Shown: piece by piece, positions 25,472-33,728 of the stretch | Position numbering within the stretch: the stretch's first letter is position 1 | Layout: every line of letters begins with the position of its first letter | Source: Pseudaestuariivita atlantica | GTDB taxonomy: Bacteria > Pseudomonadota > Alphaproteobacteria > Rhodobacterales > Rhodobacteraceae | Assembly: GCF_001205715.1 (NCBI RefSeq) | Contig: NZ_AQQZ01000009.1 | Location: 124,001 to 188,000, forward strand | Direction: 5' to 3' | Length of the DNA stretch: 64,000 nt | Program-made: the position numbers and the translations under genes | The notes under the pieces: model-generated | What the model was told of the DNA's origin: nothing | The model's database searches: none | What the model saw: the letters and a program-made list of their open reading frames with translations, nothing else

Positions 25472-26226
25472 GACCGCTTCTCCTCCTCGCGCTGCTGGCG
25501 CTGTCGGGCTGCGCGTCGTCGCAAAGCTGGGGCTGGTACGTGATCGACCCGACCACGCCGCAGGGCTGGACCAACGTGAAATTCCTCGTCTCGGGCATGT
25601 GGGCGACGATCCAGATCAGCGTGATCGCCGCCGTCCTGTCGATCACGATTGGCCTGCTGGTCGCCCTGCCCGGCCTCAGCGACCGCTGGGGCTGGCGCGC
25701 GGTGAACCGCGTCTATGTCGAGTTCATCCGCGCGATCCCGCTTCTGCCGATGCTGTTCTGGGTGTTCTACGGATTGCCCATCGTGTTCCGGTCGATGGGC
25801 GTGAACATCCCCATCGACCCGTTCTGGGGCGCGATCATCACGCTGGCGATATCCGACAGCGCGTTCACCGCCGAGATCTATCGCGCGGGCATCCAGTCCA
25901 TCGCGCGGGGCCAGTCCGAGGCGGCGGCGACCGTGGGCCTGTCGCGCTGGCAGGCCATGCGTTACGTGATCCTGCCACAGGCGATCCGGCGCATCCTGCC
26001 GCCGCTGGCGAACCAGTTCATCTATATCGTGAAGATGTCGGCCTTTGCCTCGGTCATCGGGATGCAGGAACTGACCCGCCGCGCCAACGAGCTGGTGGTG
26101 ACCGAATACCGCCCGCTGGAAATCTACACGCTGCTGATCCTCGAATACCTCGTGCTGGTGTTGATCATCAGCGCCGGCGTGCGGTGGCTGGAGCGGCGCA
26201 TGGGTGCGGATGAACGCGGGCGGTGA
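25468..26226 (+). CDS. Amino-acid ABC transporter permease with lipobox-like N-terminus
   Basis: 252 residues of the HisM/GlnP family. The EAA loop is [22 protein letters not shown] and the blocks [20 protein letters not shown] and [15 protein letters not shown] are characteristic. Only one permease is present, so it may act as a homodimer. The frame starts at TTG 25468, overlapping the ATPase stop. The first residues, [17 protein letters not shown], look like a lipoprotein signal with lipobox LSGC, unusual for a permease. The TGA is the first codon of 170-bp element copy 2. Confidence 0.88.
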   Translation: MRPLLLLALLALSGCASSQSWGWYVIDPTTPQGWTNVKFLVSGMWATIQISVIAAVLSITIGLLVALPGLSDRWGWRAVNRVYVEFIRAIPLLPMLFWVFYGLPIVFRSMGVNIPIDPFWGAIITLAISDSAFTAEIYRAGIQSIARGQSEAAATVGLSRWQAMRYVILPQAIRRILPPLANQFIYIVKMSAFASVIGMQELTRRANELVVTEYRPLEIYTLLILEYLVLVLIISAGVRWLERRMGADERGR

Positions 26227-26396
26227 GCCGTGCAGTCGGCGGGCCTGGTTCGGCGATCCTTGGTTGGAGCGGGGCACTTTATGTCGGCAAGATCCGAAAA
26301 AGGGGCATGCTGCGCGCTGTCGTCAGACAAATCGCCGGGCCGGGGGAGGCCCGTCGATTGCGCGGCGGCTTCGCCTTGAGTCTGCGCAGGTGCAAA
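26224..26396 (+). repeat. ~170-bp 3'-end element, copy 2
   Basis: Starts TGAGCCGTGCAG at the permease stop codon, has CTTTATG about 54 bases in, and then ATCGCCGGGCCGGGGGAGG, CCCGTCGAT and GCGCGGCGGCTTCGCC. Block order and spacing match copies 1 and 3. The GGGCC/GGCCC segment can form a hairpin. Confidence 0.8.
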
Positions 26397-26854
26397 GCCG
26401 TTTCTTGATGACCGTTTCCATCGGTAAGGAACAGATCGGACAGAGTGCCGGAGCCACCGAAAATTGTACTCCTCATCACCCCAACAGCTTCGACAGCTTC
26501 GTTTTCAACCGCAGACAAAATCATCTGGAACTCATTGGGCCAGCACTTCGCGTGGGTGCGGTCCAACAGAGTTGCAACAGTGGCAACTGCTTGGGCGAAA
26601 TCGAGTCTGCTGATTTTCTGGGCATTCCCAGATCGCGGTGCCTTTGCACGTTGGACCTCAGGCCCCCAACGAACTATTCGTAAGCAGTCTTTAGCAACTT
26701 CGGCGGGTCAGAGCGTGCAAGGAAATCAGCTCGGTCTTGCAGACAGGAAACGAGGCTTCCGCCGCCTTCCCACCACCTGATTTCAACATCTTCTTCAGTC
26801 GCGCTGAAGGCGCGAACGTCGGCGCATCAAACACACACAAAAGGACATTTGCAC
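26397..26854. other. Gene-poor stretch with decayed minus-strand ORFs
   Basis: Together with the preceding repeat this makes about 630 bases without a convincing gene. On the minus strand a frame without a normal start runs through 26709-26397 and includes VMRSTIFGGSGTLSDLFL. This loosely recalls short hypothetical proteins with an F-G-G-x-G-S-x-x-D-L motif (DUF6966-like, from memory). A second fragment ends with a stop at 26674-26676 and reads EEDVEIRWWEGG...KLLKTAYE, also lacking a start. The stretch is less GC-rich than its surroundings. Best read as remnants of lost genes. Confidence 0.4.
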
Positions 26855-27196
26855 ATGGACTGGACAGACTTCATGGCCGAGACAGAGGCCGACATCACCA
26901 CGCTGGCCCGCGAAATCCCGGCCACCGCCAAGGCGTTCGCCACGATGGGCGCGGCGGCCAAGACCAACGGCGCGCTGAACGAGAAGACCAAGGAGATCAT
27001 GGCGCTTGGCATCGCCATCGCCACGCGCTGCGACAGCTGCATCGGGTTCCACGTGCGCAGCCTTGTACGGCTGGGCATCACGCGCGACGAATTGTGCGAC
27101 GCGCTGGCGATGGCGACCTACATGGGCGGCGGGCCGTCCTATGCCTTTTCCGCCAAGGCGCTGAAGGCCTTTGACACCTTCTCGGACCGGGCCTAA
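26855..27196 (+). CDS. AhpD-like carboxymuconolactone decarboxylase family protein
   Basis: 113 residues, all-helical. The AhpD-type active site CDSCIGFHV has Cys59, Cys62 and His66. The middle (NEKTKEIMALGIAIATRC) and end (ELCDALAMATYMGGGPSYAF) follow the family. Such proteins reduce peroxides or handle small ring compounds using the Cys pair. An in-frame TTG 6 bases upstream is ignored in favour of ATG 26855, which gives MDWTDFM. It is cytoplasmic, followed by the Lrp-type gene 30 bases later. Confidence 0.9.
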   Translation: MDWTDFMAETEADITTLAREIPATAKAFATMGAAAKTNGALNEKTKEIMALGIAIATRCDSCIGFHVRSLVRLGITRDELCDALAMATYMGGGPSYAFSAKALKAFDTFSDRA

Positions 27197-27226
27197 CTCT
27201 GGGGTGACGGCAAGAGAGGTCCCGCG

Positions 27227-27463
27227 ATGAACTGCGTCTTCGTCCAACTGCGCTGCACACCCGGCAAGACCTACGAGGTCGCCGATGCCATCGTGCTGGA
27301 GGAAATCCATTCCGAGCTTTACTCGATCAGCGGGGAATACGACCTGCTGCTCAAGCTCTACATTCCCGAGGGCGAGGACGTGGGCAAGTTCATCAACGAG
27401 AAGCTGTTGCACATCAAGGGGATCGAGCGATCCCTGACGACGCTGACCTTCAAGGCGTTCTGA
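27227..27463 (+). CDS. Stand-alone Lrp/AsnC ligand-binding (RAM) domain protein
   Basis: 78 residues consisting only of the ligand-binding domain of Lrp/AsnC regulators: MNCVFVQLRCTPGKTYEVAD, SISGEYDLLLKLYIPE and IKGIERSLTTLTFKAF. There is no DNA-binding domain. Such small proteins form oligomers that bind amino acids and may act as sensors or as partners of full-length Lrp proteins. AGAGG precedes the ATG. Its target is unknown. Confidence 0.9.
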   Translation: MNCVFVQLRCTPGKTYEVADAIVLEEIHSELYSISGEYDLLLKLYIPEGEDVGKFINEKLLHIKGIERSLTTLTFKAF

Positions 27464-27509
27464 CGCTGCACCCTGCCCTGCACCGCCCCACTTTCCAGGA
27501 GCCCTTGCG

Positions 27510-28754
27510 ATGTTGTCTGACCACCCCGGCCTGATGGACGCCGTGCGCGACCGCTTTGCGCATGTGGAGGCCTGCCCCTTCACCGGCCCGCGCATCTTCT
27601 TCGAGAACGCGGGCGGCGCGCTGACGCTGAAATCGGTGGTGGAAACCTCGGCGACATATGCCGCGATCCCCGACAACCAGGGGCGGGACAACCCGGCCTC
27701 GGCGGCGCTGATGGCGGTGATCGCCAAGGGCAAGGAGGACGTGCGCACCTTCTTCAACGCGCCCGGCGGGCAGGTTTTCGTCGGCGAGACGGGGACGGAG
27801 GTGCTGTTCCGCCTGATCCGCACCGCGATGATGTCGAGCGCCGAGGGCGGGCGCGTGGTGGGTTCGACGCTGGAACACCCCGCGTCACGGTCGGCCATGG
27901 CGCATTGGGCCGGCAAGACGGGGCGCGACCACGTGCTGGCGAAACATGACGACGCGACCGGTACCGTGACGGTCGACGCCTATCGCCCGCTTCTGGGGCC
28001 GGACCTGCGGGTCGCGACCATCGTGCAGACCTCTCCGGTCACGGGCATGGCGGTGGATGTCGAGGCGATCGCGGCGGAAATCCGGGCGGCGGCGCCCGGT
28101 TGCCTGATCGTGGTGGACGGCATCCAGCATGCCAGCCACGGCCATATCGACGTGGCCGCACAGGGCGTCGATGGCTACGCGATCTCGCCCTACAAGGTGT
28201 TTTCACGGCACGGCTACGGGATCGGCTGGGCGTCCGACCGGCTGTCGGAGGCGACCGAGGCGCTGCAGGGCACGGCCCCCGGCACCTGGGAACTGGGCAC
28301 GCGCGACACCGGGGCCTATGCCACCTTTTCGGACGTCATCGCCTATCTCGACTGGCTGGGCGGCGAGGTGAGCGACGCCACCGAACCCCGCGCCCGGATC
28401 GAGGCCGCGGCCGGCGCGATCCACGCGCAGGAGGCGGCGCTGACGCAGGCGATCCTGCACGGCACCGGCAACCACACGGGGCTCGCGCACCTGCCCGGCG
28501 TCACGCTGATCGGCGGCGCCGGGCCGCGCGAGGGCGTGGTGTCGCTGACGCTGGAGGGGATGTCCGCGGGCGACCTCGTGGCGCATCTGAACGCCCGCGG
28601 CATCCGGACGCATATCCGCAAGAACGACCATTACTGCGGCAACGTGCTGGCACCATTGGGCTTGGAGGAATGCGTGCGCGTGTCCTATAGCCATTACAAC
28701 ACCGAGGCCGAGATCGCGGCATTCCTGCAGGCGATGGGCGAAGCCGCCGCCTGA
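27510..28754 (+). CDS. Class V aminotransferase, cysteine-desulfurase-like
   Basis: 414 residues of the PLP fold-type I family. Landmarks are FFENAGGALT near the N-terminus, STLEHPAS (PLP-stacking His), VVDGIQHASHGHIDV with the PLP Asp, and YAISPYKVFSRHGYG with the PLP lysine. The C-terminus has IRTHIRKNDHYCGNVLAPLG and VRVSYSHYNTEAE. It is related to SufS/CsdA-like proteins, but the persulfide-cysteine loop of true desulfurases is not evident. The substrate is open. The stop is 6 bases before a reversed hairpin repeat. Confidence 0.87.
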   Translation: MLSDHPGLMDAVRDRFAHVEACPFTGPRIFFENAGGALTLKSVVETSATYAAIPDNQGRDNPASAALMAVIAKGKEDVRTFFNAPGGQVFVGETGTEVLFRLIRTAMMSSAEGGRVVGSTLEHPASRSAMAHWAGKTGRDHVLAKHDDATGTVTVDAYRPLLGPDLRVATIVQTSPVTGMAVDVEAIAAEIRAAAPGCLIVVDGIQHASHGHIDVAAQGVDGYAISPYKVFSRHGYGIGWASDRLSEATEALQGTAPGTWELGTRDTGAYATFSDVIAYLDWLGGEVSDATEPRARIEAAAGAIHAQEAALTQAILHGTGNHTGLAHLPGVTLIGGAGPREGVVSLTLEGMSAGDLVAHLNARGIRTHIRKNDHYCGNVLAPLGLEECVRVSYSHYNTEAEIAAFLQAMGEAAA

Positions 28755-28760
28755 GGCGCG

Positions 28761-28788
28761 GCTCATCCGCCCTGATGGGCGGCCTCGC
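28761..28788 (-). repeat. 28-bp GCGAG/GAGC hairpin repeat, copy C (reverse orientation)
   Basis: The reverse complement is identical to copy A at 12926-12953. It sits in the 61-base gap between the aminotransferase gene and a small membrane-protein gene. The opposite orientation relative to transcription shows the element is not tied to one strand. Confidence 0.85.
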
Positions 28789-28815
28789 AGCGGGCAGAGC
28801 GAAGGAGGAAGACGG

Positions 28816-29031
28816 ATGCGGGCATTGTTGATCGGGTTGATCCTGGGCGTCTACGCGGGCGGCTATGGCATGGTGCGGTTCCTCAACGGCGAAGAGATCG
28901 ACGGGCAGCTGGTGGTGACCTTCCCCTCGCAACCGACCGCGGTGGCGACCGTGTTCGGCCCCGCCGTGTGGGTGGACAACTACCTGACGGGCACCACGTC
29001 GCGCATCGCCGAACCCGCCGCGCCCGAATAG
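28816..29031 (+). CDS. Small membrane protein, hypothetical
   Basis: 71 residues. A hydrophobic N-terminal helix (MRALLIGLILGVYAGGYGMV) acts as a signal anchor, leaving about 50 residues outside the membrane that include QLVVTFPSQPTAVATVFGPAVW. GAAGGAGG is a strong ribosome site before the ATG. No family is recognised. Coding is supported by the ribosome site and the spacing to neighbours, not by homology. Confidence 0.65.
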   Translation: MRALLIGLILGVYAGGYGMVRFLNGEEIDGQLVVTFPSQPTAVATVFGPAVWVDNYLTGTTSRIAEPAAPE

Positions 29032-29133
29032 GCGCAAGGCCGCTTTGACGCGGTGTCCTGCGCGCCGGGGGCCACTTTACCCCGGCGTGGCGAAACCTTA
29101 TGTATCTGGTCAGGTATACCGACGAGAGGTTCC

Positions 29134-29496
29134 ATGAACGACGCATCCCACCCGATCGAAGGCGCGCCGCTGATTGCGCCATCGACGACCGATCACCCGC
29201 TCTACGACGCGGTGGTCGAGGCGTGCCGCACCGTTTACGACCCCGAGATCCCGGTCAACATCTATGACCTTGGCCTTGTCTACACCATTGACATCAATGA
29301 GGAAAACGAGGTCCGCGCGATCATGACGCTGACCGCGCCCGGCTGCCCCGTCGCGGGCGAGATGCCGGGCTGGGTGGCCGAGGCGATCGAGCCGCTGCCG
29401 GGTGTCAAACAGGTCGACGTGGAACTGACGTGGGAGCCGCCCTGGGGCATGGACATGATGTCGGACGAGGCGCGGCTGGAACTGGGCTTCATGTAA
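29134..29496 (+). CDS. SufT/DUF59 (MIP18)-family iron-sulfur assembly protein
   Basis: 120 residues. DUF59 signature pieces are YDPEIPVNIYDLGLVY, IMTLTAPGCPVAGEMPG with the conserved Cys, and VELTWEPPWGMDMMSDEARLELG. It assists Fe-S cluster delivery in the cytoplasm. ATG 29134 follows GAGAGG. The stop overlaps the next start (TAATG). Together with the IscA-like gene it forms an Fe-S maturation group. Confidence 0.93.
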   Translation: MNDASHPIEGAPLIAPSTTDHPLYDAVVEACRTVYDPEIPVNIYDLGLVYTIDINEENEVRAIMTLTAPGCPVAGEMPGWVAEAIEPLPGVKQVDVELTWEPPWGMDMMSDEARLELGFM

Positions 29497-29825
29497 TGGC
29501 CGTCTCGCCCGAGCAGATCGAATGGGCGAAAGAGGTGTTTGCCGACGTGCCGGGCGTGACCACGAAAAAGATGTTCGGCGGCTTGTCGCTTTACTCCGAA
29601 GGTACCATCTTTGCCATCATCGGCCCGGATGAAGAGTTGCTGCTGAAAGCGCGCGACGACCTGGCCGAGGAATTGCAGGCCGAAGGCTGCACCCAGTGGG
29701 TCTATGACGGGCACAAGGACAAGAAGCCCACCGCCATGCCCTACTGGACGCTGCCCGACAGCGCCATGGACGACCCCGAAGAAGCCGCGCGATGGGCGCG
29801 GAAATCGCTGGACCAGAACGGATAA
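29496..29825 (+). CDS. TfoX N-terminal domain protein
   Basis: 109 residues. WAKEVFADVPGVTTKKMFGGLSLY and GTIFAIIGPDEELLLKARDD are typical of the TfoX/Sxy N-terminal domain, and PYWTLPDSAMDDPEEAARWARKSL ends it. The C-terminal TfoX domain is absent, as in many alphaproteobacterial homologues, so a role in competence control is doubtful. The ATG overlaps the SufT stop, so the genes are coupled. Confidence 0.9.
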   Translation: MAVSPEQIEWAKEVFADVPGVTTKKMFGGLSLYSEGTIFAIIGPDEELLLKARDDLAEELQAEGCTQWVYDGHKDKKPTAMPYWTLPDSAMDDPEEAARWARKSLDQNG

Positions 29826-29829
29826 AAGC

Positions 29830-30216
29830 ATGTTCGCCATTCCCGGAAAACAGGCCGTGTCGATGACCGAGGCCGCCGTTGCCCAGATCACCCGCCTGAT
29901 GGAAAAGGGCGATCACGCGGGCCTGCGCATCGGCGTCAAGAAAGGCGGCTGCGCGGGGATGGAATACACGATGGACTACGTGTCCGACGTGGACCCCAAC
30001 GACGAGGTGGTCGAACAGGACGGCGCGCGGGTGATGATCGCGCCTATGGCGCAGATGTTCCTGTTCGGGACCGAGATCGATTACGAGACCTCGCTGCTCG
30101 AATCCGGGTTCAAGTTCCGCAACCCGAATGTCGAAGACGCCTGCGGCTGCGGCGAGTCGATCAAGTTCAAGGATCTAGACGAGCTGAAGGCCGCCCAGGA
30201 CGCCCAGAACGGCTGA
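29830..30216 (+). CDS. IscA/SufA/ErpA-type iron-sulfur carrier
   Basis: 128 residues with the three cysteines of A-type carriers: Cys41 in KGGCAGMEY, and Cys105 and Cys107 in EDACGCGES. It binds and hands on Fe-S clusters. The ATG at 29830 lies 4 bases after the TfoX stop. It is the last gene of the SufT-TfoX-IscA run. SufA and ErpA subtypes are not separable from this sequence. Confidence 0.94.
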   Translation: MFAIPGKQAVSMTEAAVAQITRLMEKGDHAGLRIGVKKGGCAGMEYTMDYVSDVDPNDEVVEQDGARVMIAPMAQMFLFGTEIDYETSLLESGFKFRNPNVEDACGCGESIKFKDLDELKAAQDAQNG

Positions 30217-30359
30217 CCTTTCCGGCCCAGCAGGGCGGCCCGCGCCCGCAGGCAGCGGCGGCGCTTTTTCCATTTCCGGTATGATGCGACGCGGGCGAGG
30301 ATCACCTCGCGCTCGGTCCTCCTGCCTGTTGCGCGGTTCGGCTTCAGGAAAACGACCAT
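30081..30359 (-). CDS. Candidate small basic protein, hypothetical (doubtful)
   Basis: 92 codons starting MVVFLKPNRATGRR, with AAAGGA placed 7 bases before the ATG on the minus strand, and a basic stretch SYRKWKKRRR. The last half runs antisense to the IscA-like gene, so only about 48 codons are unique. No family recognised. Listed because of the good ribosome site in the 235-base gap between the IscA-like and LysR genes. Confidence 0.22.
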   Translation of the reverse strand: MVVFLKPNRATGRRTEREVILARVASYRKWKKRRRCLRARAALLGRKGQPFWASWAAFSSSRSLNLIDSPQPQASSTFGLRNLNPDSSSEVS

Positions 30360-30451
30360 TGGAATTCCTTTCAGTTTTGAAGTGTTGACCGCAAGGTAAT
30401 GCGCTATGATTGCGCAGATAACGCCACAAATCCGCGACTGACCTTTCATAA

Positions 30452-31288
30452 ATGAAACAAAACCCGAGCCTTGACGACCTGATGCTGCTGCTTGCCGTGG
30501 GCGAGGCGGGGGGCCTTGCGGGTGCGGCGCGGCAGACCGGGGTCAGCGTACCGACGCTGGGGCGGCGGATGACGGCGCTCGAGGCGCAGATGGGGCGCCG
30601 CCTGTTCGAACGGGGCGCGCGCGGCTACCAGTTGACGGCGGATGGCCGGGCGCTGGCGCAGGAGGCCGCGCCGCTGCGCGCCACCGCAAGCCGCATCGCG
30701 GCCTTCGCCGGCGGGGAGACCGCGCCGCGCGTGCGCGTCACGGCGGGGACGTGGACGGCGCATTTCCTTGCCCGCTCCCTGCCCGCGACACATTCCGCGC
30801 GCTGGCGGATCGAGTTCCTGAGCTCCTACGCGATGCTTGACGTGGCGCGGCGCGAGGCCGATATCGGCATCCGCAACCGCCGCCCCGACCAGCCGTGGCT
30901 GGCCGGACGGCGGACCGCGACGGTGCGAATGGCGTTCTACGCGACCGGCCCGGACGTGCGGATGATCGCGACGCGCCCCGAAACCGCCGGCCTGACCCCC
31001 TCGGAACGCTGGCTGCACGCCAACATGGCCGCCGAAAGGTTGCTGATGGTCAGCGATGTGCGGCTTGCGCTCGACCTTGCGCGGGCGGGGCATGCGCGGG
31101 TGCTTGTGCCGACCTTCATCGGGGATGCCGAACCCGGCCTTGCGCGGCTGGGCGATCCGGTCGACGCGCTGAGCGGCGAGGAATGGCTGATCAGCCATCA
31201 CGAGGCGCGCAACGACCCGCCGGTGCGCGCGGCGCTCGACGCGATCGCGCGGGTGCTGACCGACCGGACCCTGCGCGAGACCACGTGA
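30452..31288 (+). CDS. LysR-family transcriptional regulator
   Basis: 278 residues. The N-terminal winged helix is LDDLMLLLAVGEAGGLAGAARQTGVSVPTLGRRMTALE, followed by MGRRLFERGARGYQLTADG. The effector domain is short and contains DVARREADIGIRNRRPDQP. The ATG lies inside a small inverted repeat (TTTCAT/ATGAAA) without a clear ribosome site, suggesting weak or controlled translation. A TATGAT hexamer at 30405-30410 is a possible -10 box. It is convergent with the oxygenase gene; the target is unknown. Confidence 0.9.
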   Translation: MKQNPSLDDLMLLLAVGEAGGLAGAARQTGVSVPTLGRRMTALEAQMGRRLFERGARGYQLTADGRALAQEAAPLRATASRIAAFAGGETAPRVRVTAGTWTAHFLARSLPATHSARWRIEFLSSYAMLDVARREADIGIRNRRPDQPWLAGRRTATVRMAFYATGPDVRMIATRPETAGLTPSERWLHANMAAERLLMVSDVRLALDLARAGHARVLVPTFIGDAEPGLARLGDPVDALSGEEWLISHHEARNDPPVRAALDAIARVLTDRTLRETT

Positions 31289-31294
31289 CCCGGC

Positions 31295-32209
31295 CTAGCC
31301 CGCCTTCAGGTGCACGTAGGTTTCGGCGAACCGCTTGGCGAGGTGATCGCCCGCCAGCACCGGCGCGGCCCCCGGAGGTGCGACATTGGTGTCGTATGTC
31401 GGGTTGAAGAACAGCGGGATCGACAGGCGTTCGGCATCGGTGCCTTTCACCCGGTGGGGTGTCGCCTTGATCTCTCCACCCGTCCAGATCTGCAGCATCT
31501 CCCCGAAATTGATGACGAATTCGCCGACGGGTGCGGTCACCGGGAGCCAGCCGCCGCCGCGCGTGCGGACCTCCAGCCCCGGTGTGCCGTCGGTCGCCAG
31601 AAGCGTCAGGCAGCCGTAATCGGTATGGGTCGCGATGCCGAAATCGCGCGGGCCGGCATCGGCGGGACGCGGCGGGTAGTAGTTGCCGCGCAAGAGCGCC
31701 ATGGGCTTGTCGAACGCGTCGTCGAACGCGTCGGGCGACCGGCCGATGGCGGCGGAAACGGCGCGCAGGATGTCCATCGCGGTGCCAAGCGCGCGGGCGT
31801 AATAGGCGGCGACCGCTTCGTGAAAGCCTTCGGGCTCGGACGGCCACTGGTTCGGGCCGTAAACCGACAGTTTGGCCAGCGGATCCTCGGGCGGCAGGGT
31901 ATAGCCCACGTCGAAGACCTGTTTGTAATCGGGGTTTGCCGCGGGATCGACCTGTTCGGAGCCCGGCGCGCCCCAGCCCCGGTTCGACCCGGTGCGCGCC
32001 ATGTCGACGGCGGCCTTCTGCGATGCGGGCAGGGCAAAGAAGGCGCGGTACGCCTCCAGCACGCGCGCGACCAGCGGCGCGGGGATCGCGGTGTCGTGCA
32101 CGGTGAAGAAGCCGACACCGGTCGCGGCCTCCTTCAGGCGGGCCAGCGTGTCGGGATCGCGGGCGGCCAGCGCACGCGCATCAAGGCGGGGGATATCGGT
32201 CTGCGTCAT
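31295..32209 (-). CDS. Isopenicillin N synthase-family 2-oxoglutarate/Fe(II) oxygenase
   Basis: 304 residues. The iron ligands are His195 and Asp197 (THTDYG) and His252 (TPHRV), with the 2-oxoglutarate Arg261-x-Ser pattern in ERLSIP. The N-terminal DIOX_N part includes [10 protein letters not shown] and [13 protein letters not shown], and the middle [14 protein letters not shown] is common in this branch. It is probably a cytosolic hydroxylase of a small molecule. It stands alone, convergent with the LysR gene. Confidence 0.92.
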   Translation of the reverse strand: MTQTDIPRLDARALAARDPDTLARLKEAATGVGFFTVHDTAIPAPLVARVLEAYRAFFALPASQKAAVDMARTGSNRGWGAPGSEQVDPAANPDYKQVFDVGYTLPPEDPLAKLSVYGPNQWPSEPEGFHEAVAAYYARALGTAMDILRAVSAAIGRSPDAFDDAFDKPMALLRGNYYPPRPADAGPRDFGIATHTDYGCLTLLATDGTPGLEVRTRGGGWLPVTAPVGEFVINFGEMLQIWTGGEIKATPHRVKGTDAERLSIPLFFNPTYDTNVAPPGAAPVLAGDHLAKRFAETYVHLKAG

Positions 32210-32313
32210 GCCGCGCGGGATACCACTCAGGCGCGCAGGGTCAACAAGGCCCGGCCCTTGACGCTGCCCAGCCGCTTTGGGAGAGGTGGTCCATATCCCA
32301 GAGGAGACCGCCC

Positions 32314-33066
32314 ATGCGCCGCAAGCTTGCCGCCGGAAACTGGAAGATGAACGGCCTGCGCGCCGCGCTGAGCGAGATCGAGGCGCTCGCGCCCAAGGCC
32401 GCCGCCGCGCCGGGCTGCGACGTCCTGATCTGCCCGCCCGCGACGCTGATCGCGCCTGCCGTCACGGCGGCGACGGGCAGCGAGGTGATGATCGGCGGGC
32501 AGGATTGCCATGCCGAGGCCTCTGGCGCGCATACAGGCGACATTTCCGGCCTCATGCTGCGGGACGCGGGCGCGAGCCACGTCATTTTGGGCCATTCCGA
32601 GCGGCGCGAGGACCATGGCGAGCGGTCCGAGGACGTGCATGCCAAGGTCGAGGCGGCGTGGAACGCCGACCTGATCGCGATCATCTGCGTCGGTGAAAGC
32701 CTCGACCAGCGCGAGGCGCAGAACACGCTCGACATCGTGGGCGCGCAGATGTCGCTGTCGATCCCCGACGGGGTGACCGGGCTGAACACGGTGATCGCCT
32801 ATGAACCCGTCTGGGCCATCGGGACCGGCAAGGTGCCGACGACGGACCAGATCGGCGAAGTGCACGATTTCATGCGCGCGCGGCTGGAACGCCGGTTCGG
32901 CGCGGGCGTGGGCAGGTCGGTGCGCTTGCTGTACGGCGGATCGGTCAAGGCATCGAACGCGGGCGAGATATTCCGCGTGTCGAACGTCGATGGCGCGCTG
33001 GTGGGCGGAGCGTCGCTGAAGGCCGCCGAGTTCGGCGGCATCATCGAGGCGCTGGCGGGGGTCTGA
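32314..33066 (+). CDS. tpiA: Triosephosphate isomerase
   Basis: 250 residues, the normal size. It interconverts dihydroxyacetone phosphate and glyceraldehyde 3-phosphate. Catalytic residues are all seen: Asn9 and Lys11 (GNWKMNG), His94 (ILGHSERR) and Glu164 ([15 protein letters not shown]). Phosphate-binding [10 protein letters not shown] and [11 protein letters not shown] end the barrel. GAGGAGACC precedes the ATG. It would handle the dihydroxyacetone phosphate produced by the inositol pathway as well as central metabolism. Confidence 0.97.
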   Translation: MRRKLAAGNWKMNGLRAALSEIEALAPKAAAAPGCDVLICPPATLIAPAVTAATGSEVMIGGQDCHAEASGAHTGDISGLMLRDAGASHVILGHSERREDHGERSEDVHAKVEAAWNADLIAIICVGESLDQREAQNTLDIVGAQMSLSIPDGVTGLNTVIAYEPVWAIGTGKVPTTDQIGEVHDFMRARLERRFGAGVGRSVRLLYGGSVKASNAGEIFRVSNVDGALVGGASLKAAEFGGIIEALAGV

Positions 33067-33153
33067 CCCACCGGCCGCTTGTCGCTGCCCATGCTTGAGC
33101 GTGGCGGGTGCGGGCCTTACCATCCGCTCAACGCCTGTTGAAAGGGTCACCCC

Positions 33154-33687
33154 ATGTTGCGCCGCGTCTGTCTTGCCCTCGGCCTTTTGCTGCCCGCAAC
33201 GCTGCACGCGCAGGACGACGGGTTCGGTGACCTGCCAACCCTGAGCGAGCTGGGCGACCAGGTCGTGGCGCCCCCGGTCATCCCGGAGGGGGCCGTGGCG
33301 CTCAATTCCCTGCAATGGGACCTGATCGAGGCGGTGGAGATCAGCGAGCGGCTGGAAAACGACGCATACGTCGTGACCAAGACCTATCCGGGCGAGCTGG
33401 TGTCGATGGCCCAGTCTGGCAGGTTCGAGATCGAGGGTTATTTCGTCCCCGTCCTCGCGCAGGGCAGCGTCCGGCAGTTCCTGATGGTGCGCGACCCGGC
33501 GGAGTGCCCGTTCTGCGGCTCGTCCGGGTACGGGCTGGCGCTGGAGGTGATCACCAAGCGGCCCATCCCCGATCTGACGGAATTCGAGCGGATCCTCGTG
33601 CAGGGCCGGCTGGACCTCGTCGAGGACCCCGAAACGTGGCAGGCGGTGATCCTGCGCGATGCGAGGCTTGTGCGCCGCGGCAGCTGA
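33154..33687 (+). CDS. Secreted conserved hypothetical protein with CxxC
   Basis: 177 residues with a signal peptide (1-20, ending TLHA). The mature part has a proline-rich start and a globular region containing GRFEIEGYFVPVLAQG and FLMVRDPAECPFCGSS, where the CPFC pair could bind metal or form a disulfide. The overall pattern recalls periplasmic proteins of the DUF3299 type, but that is uncertain. GAAAGGGT precedes the ATG. It lies between tpiA and a glycosyltransferase gene. Confidence 0.72.
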   Translation: MLRRVCLALGLLLPATLHAQDDGFGDLPTLSELGDQVVAPPVIPEGAVALNSLQWDLIEAVEISERLENDAYVVTKTYPGELVSMAQSGRFEIEGYFVPVLAQGSVRQFLMVRDPAECPFCGSSGYGLALEVITKRPIPDLTEFERILVQGRLDLVEDPETWQAVILRDARLVRRGS

Positions 33688-33728
33688 GGCCCTTGACCCG
33701 CGTGACGGCACGCAGCACGGTCACCTGC

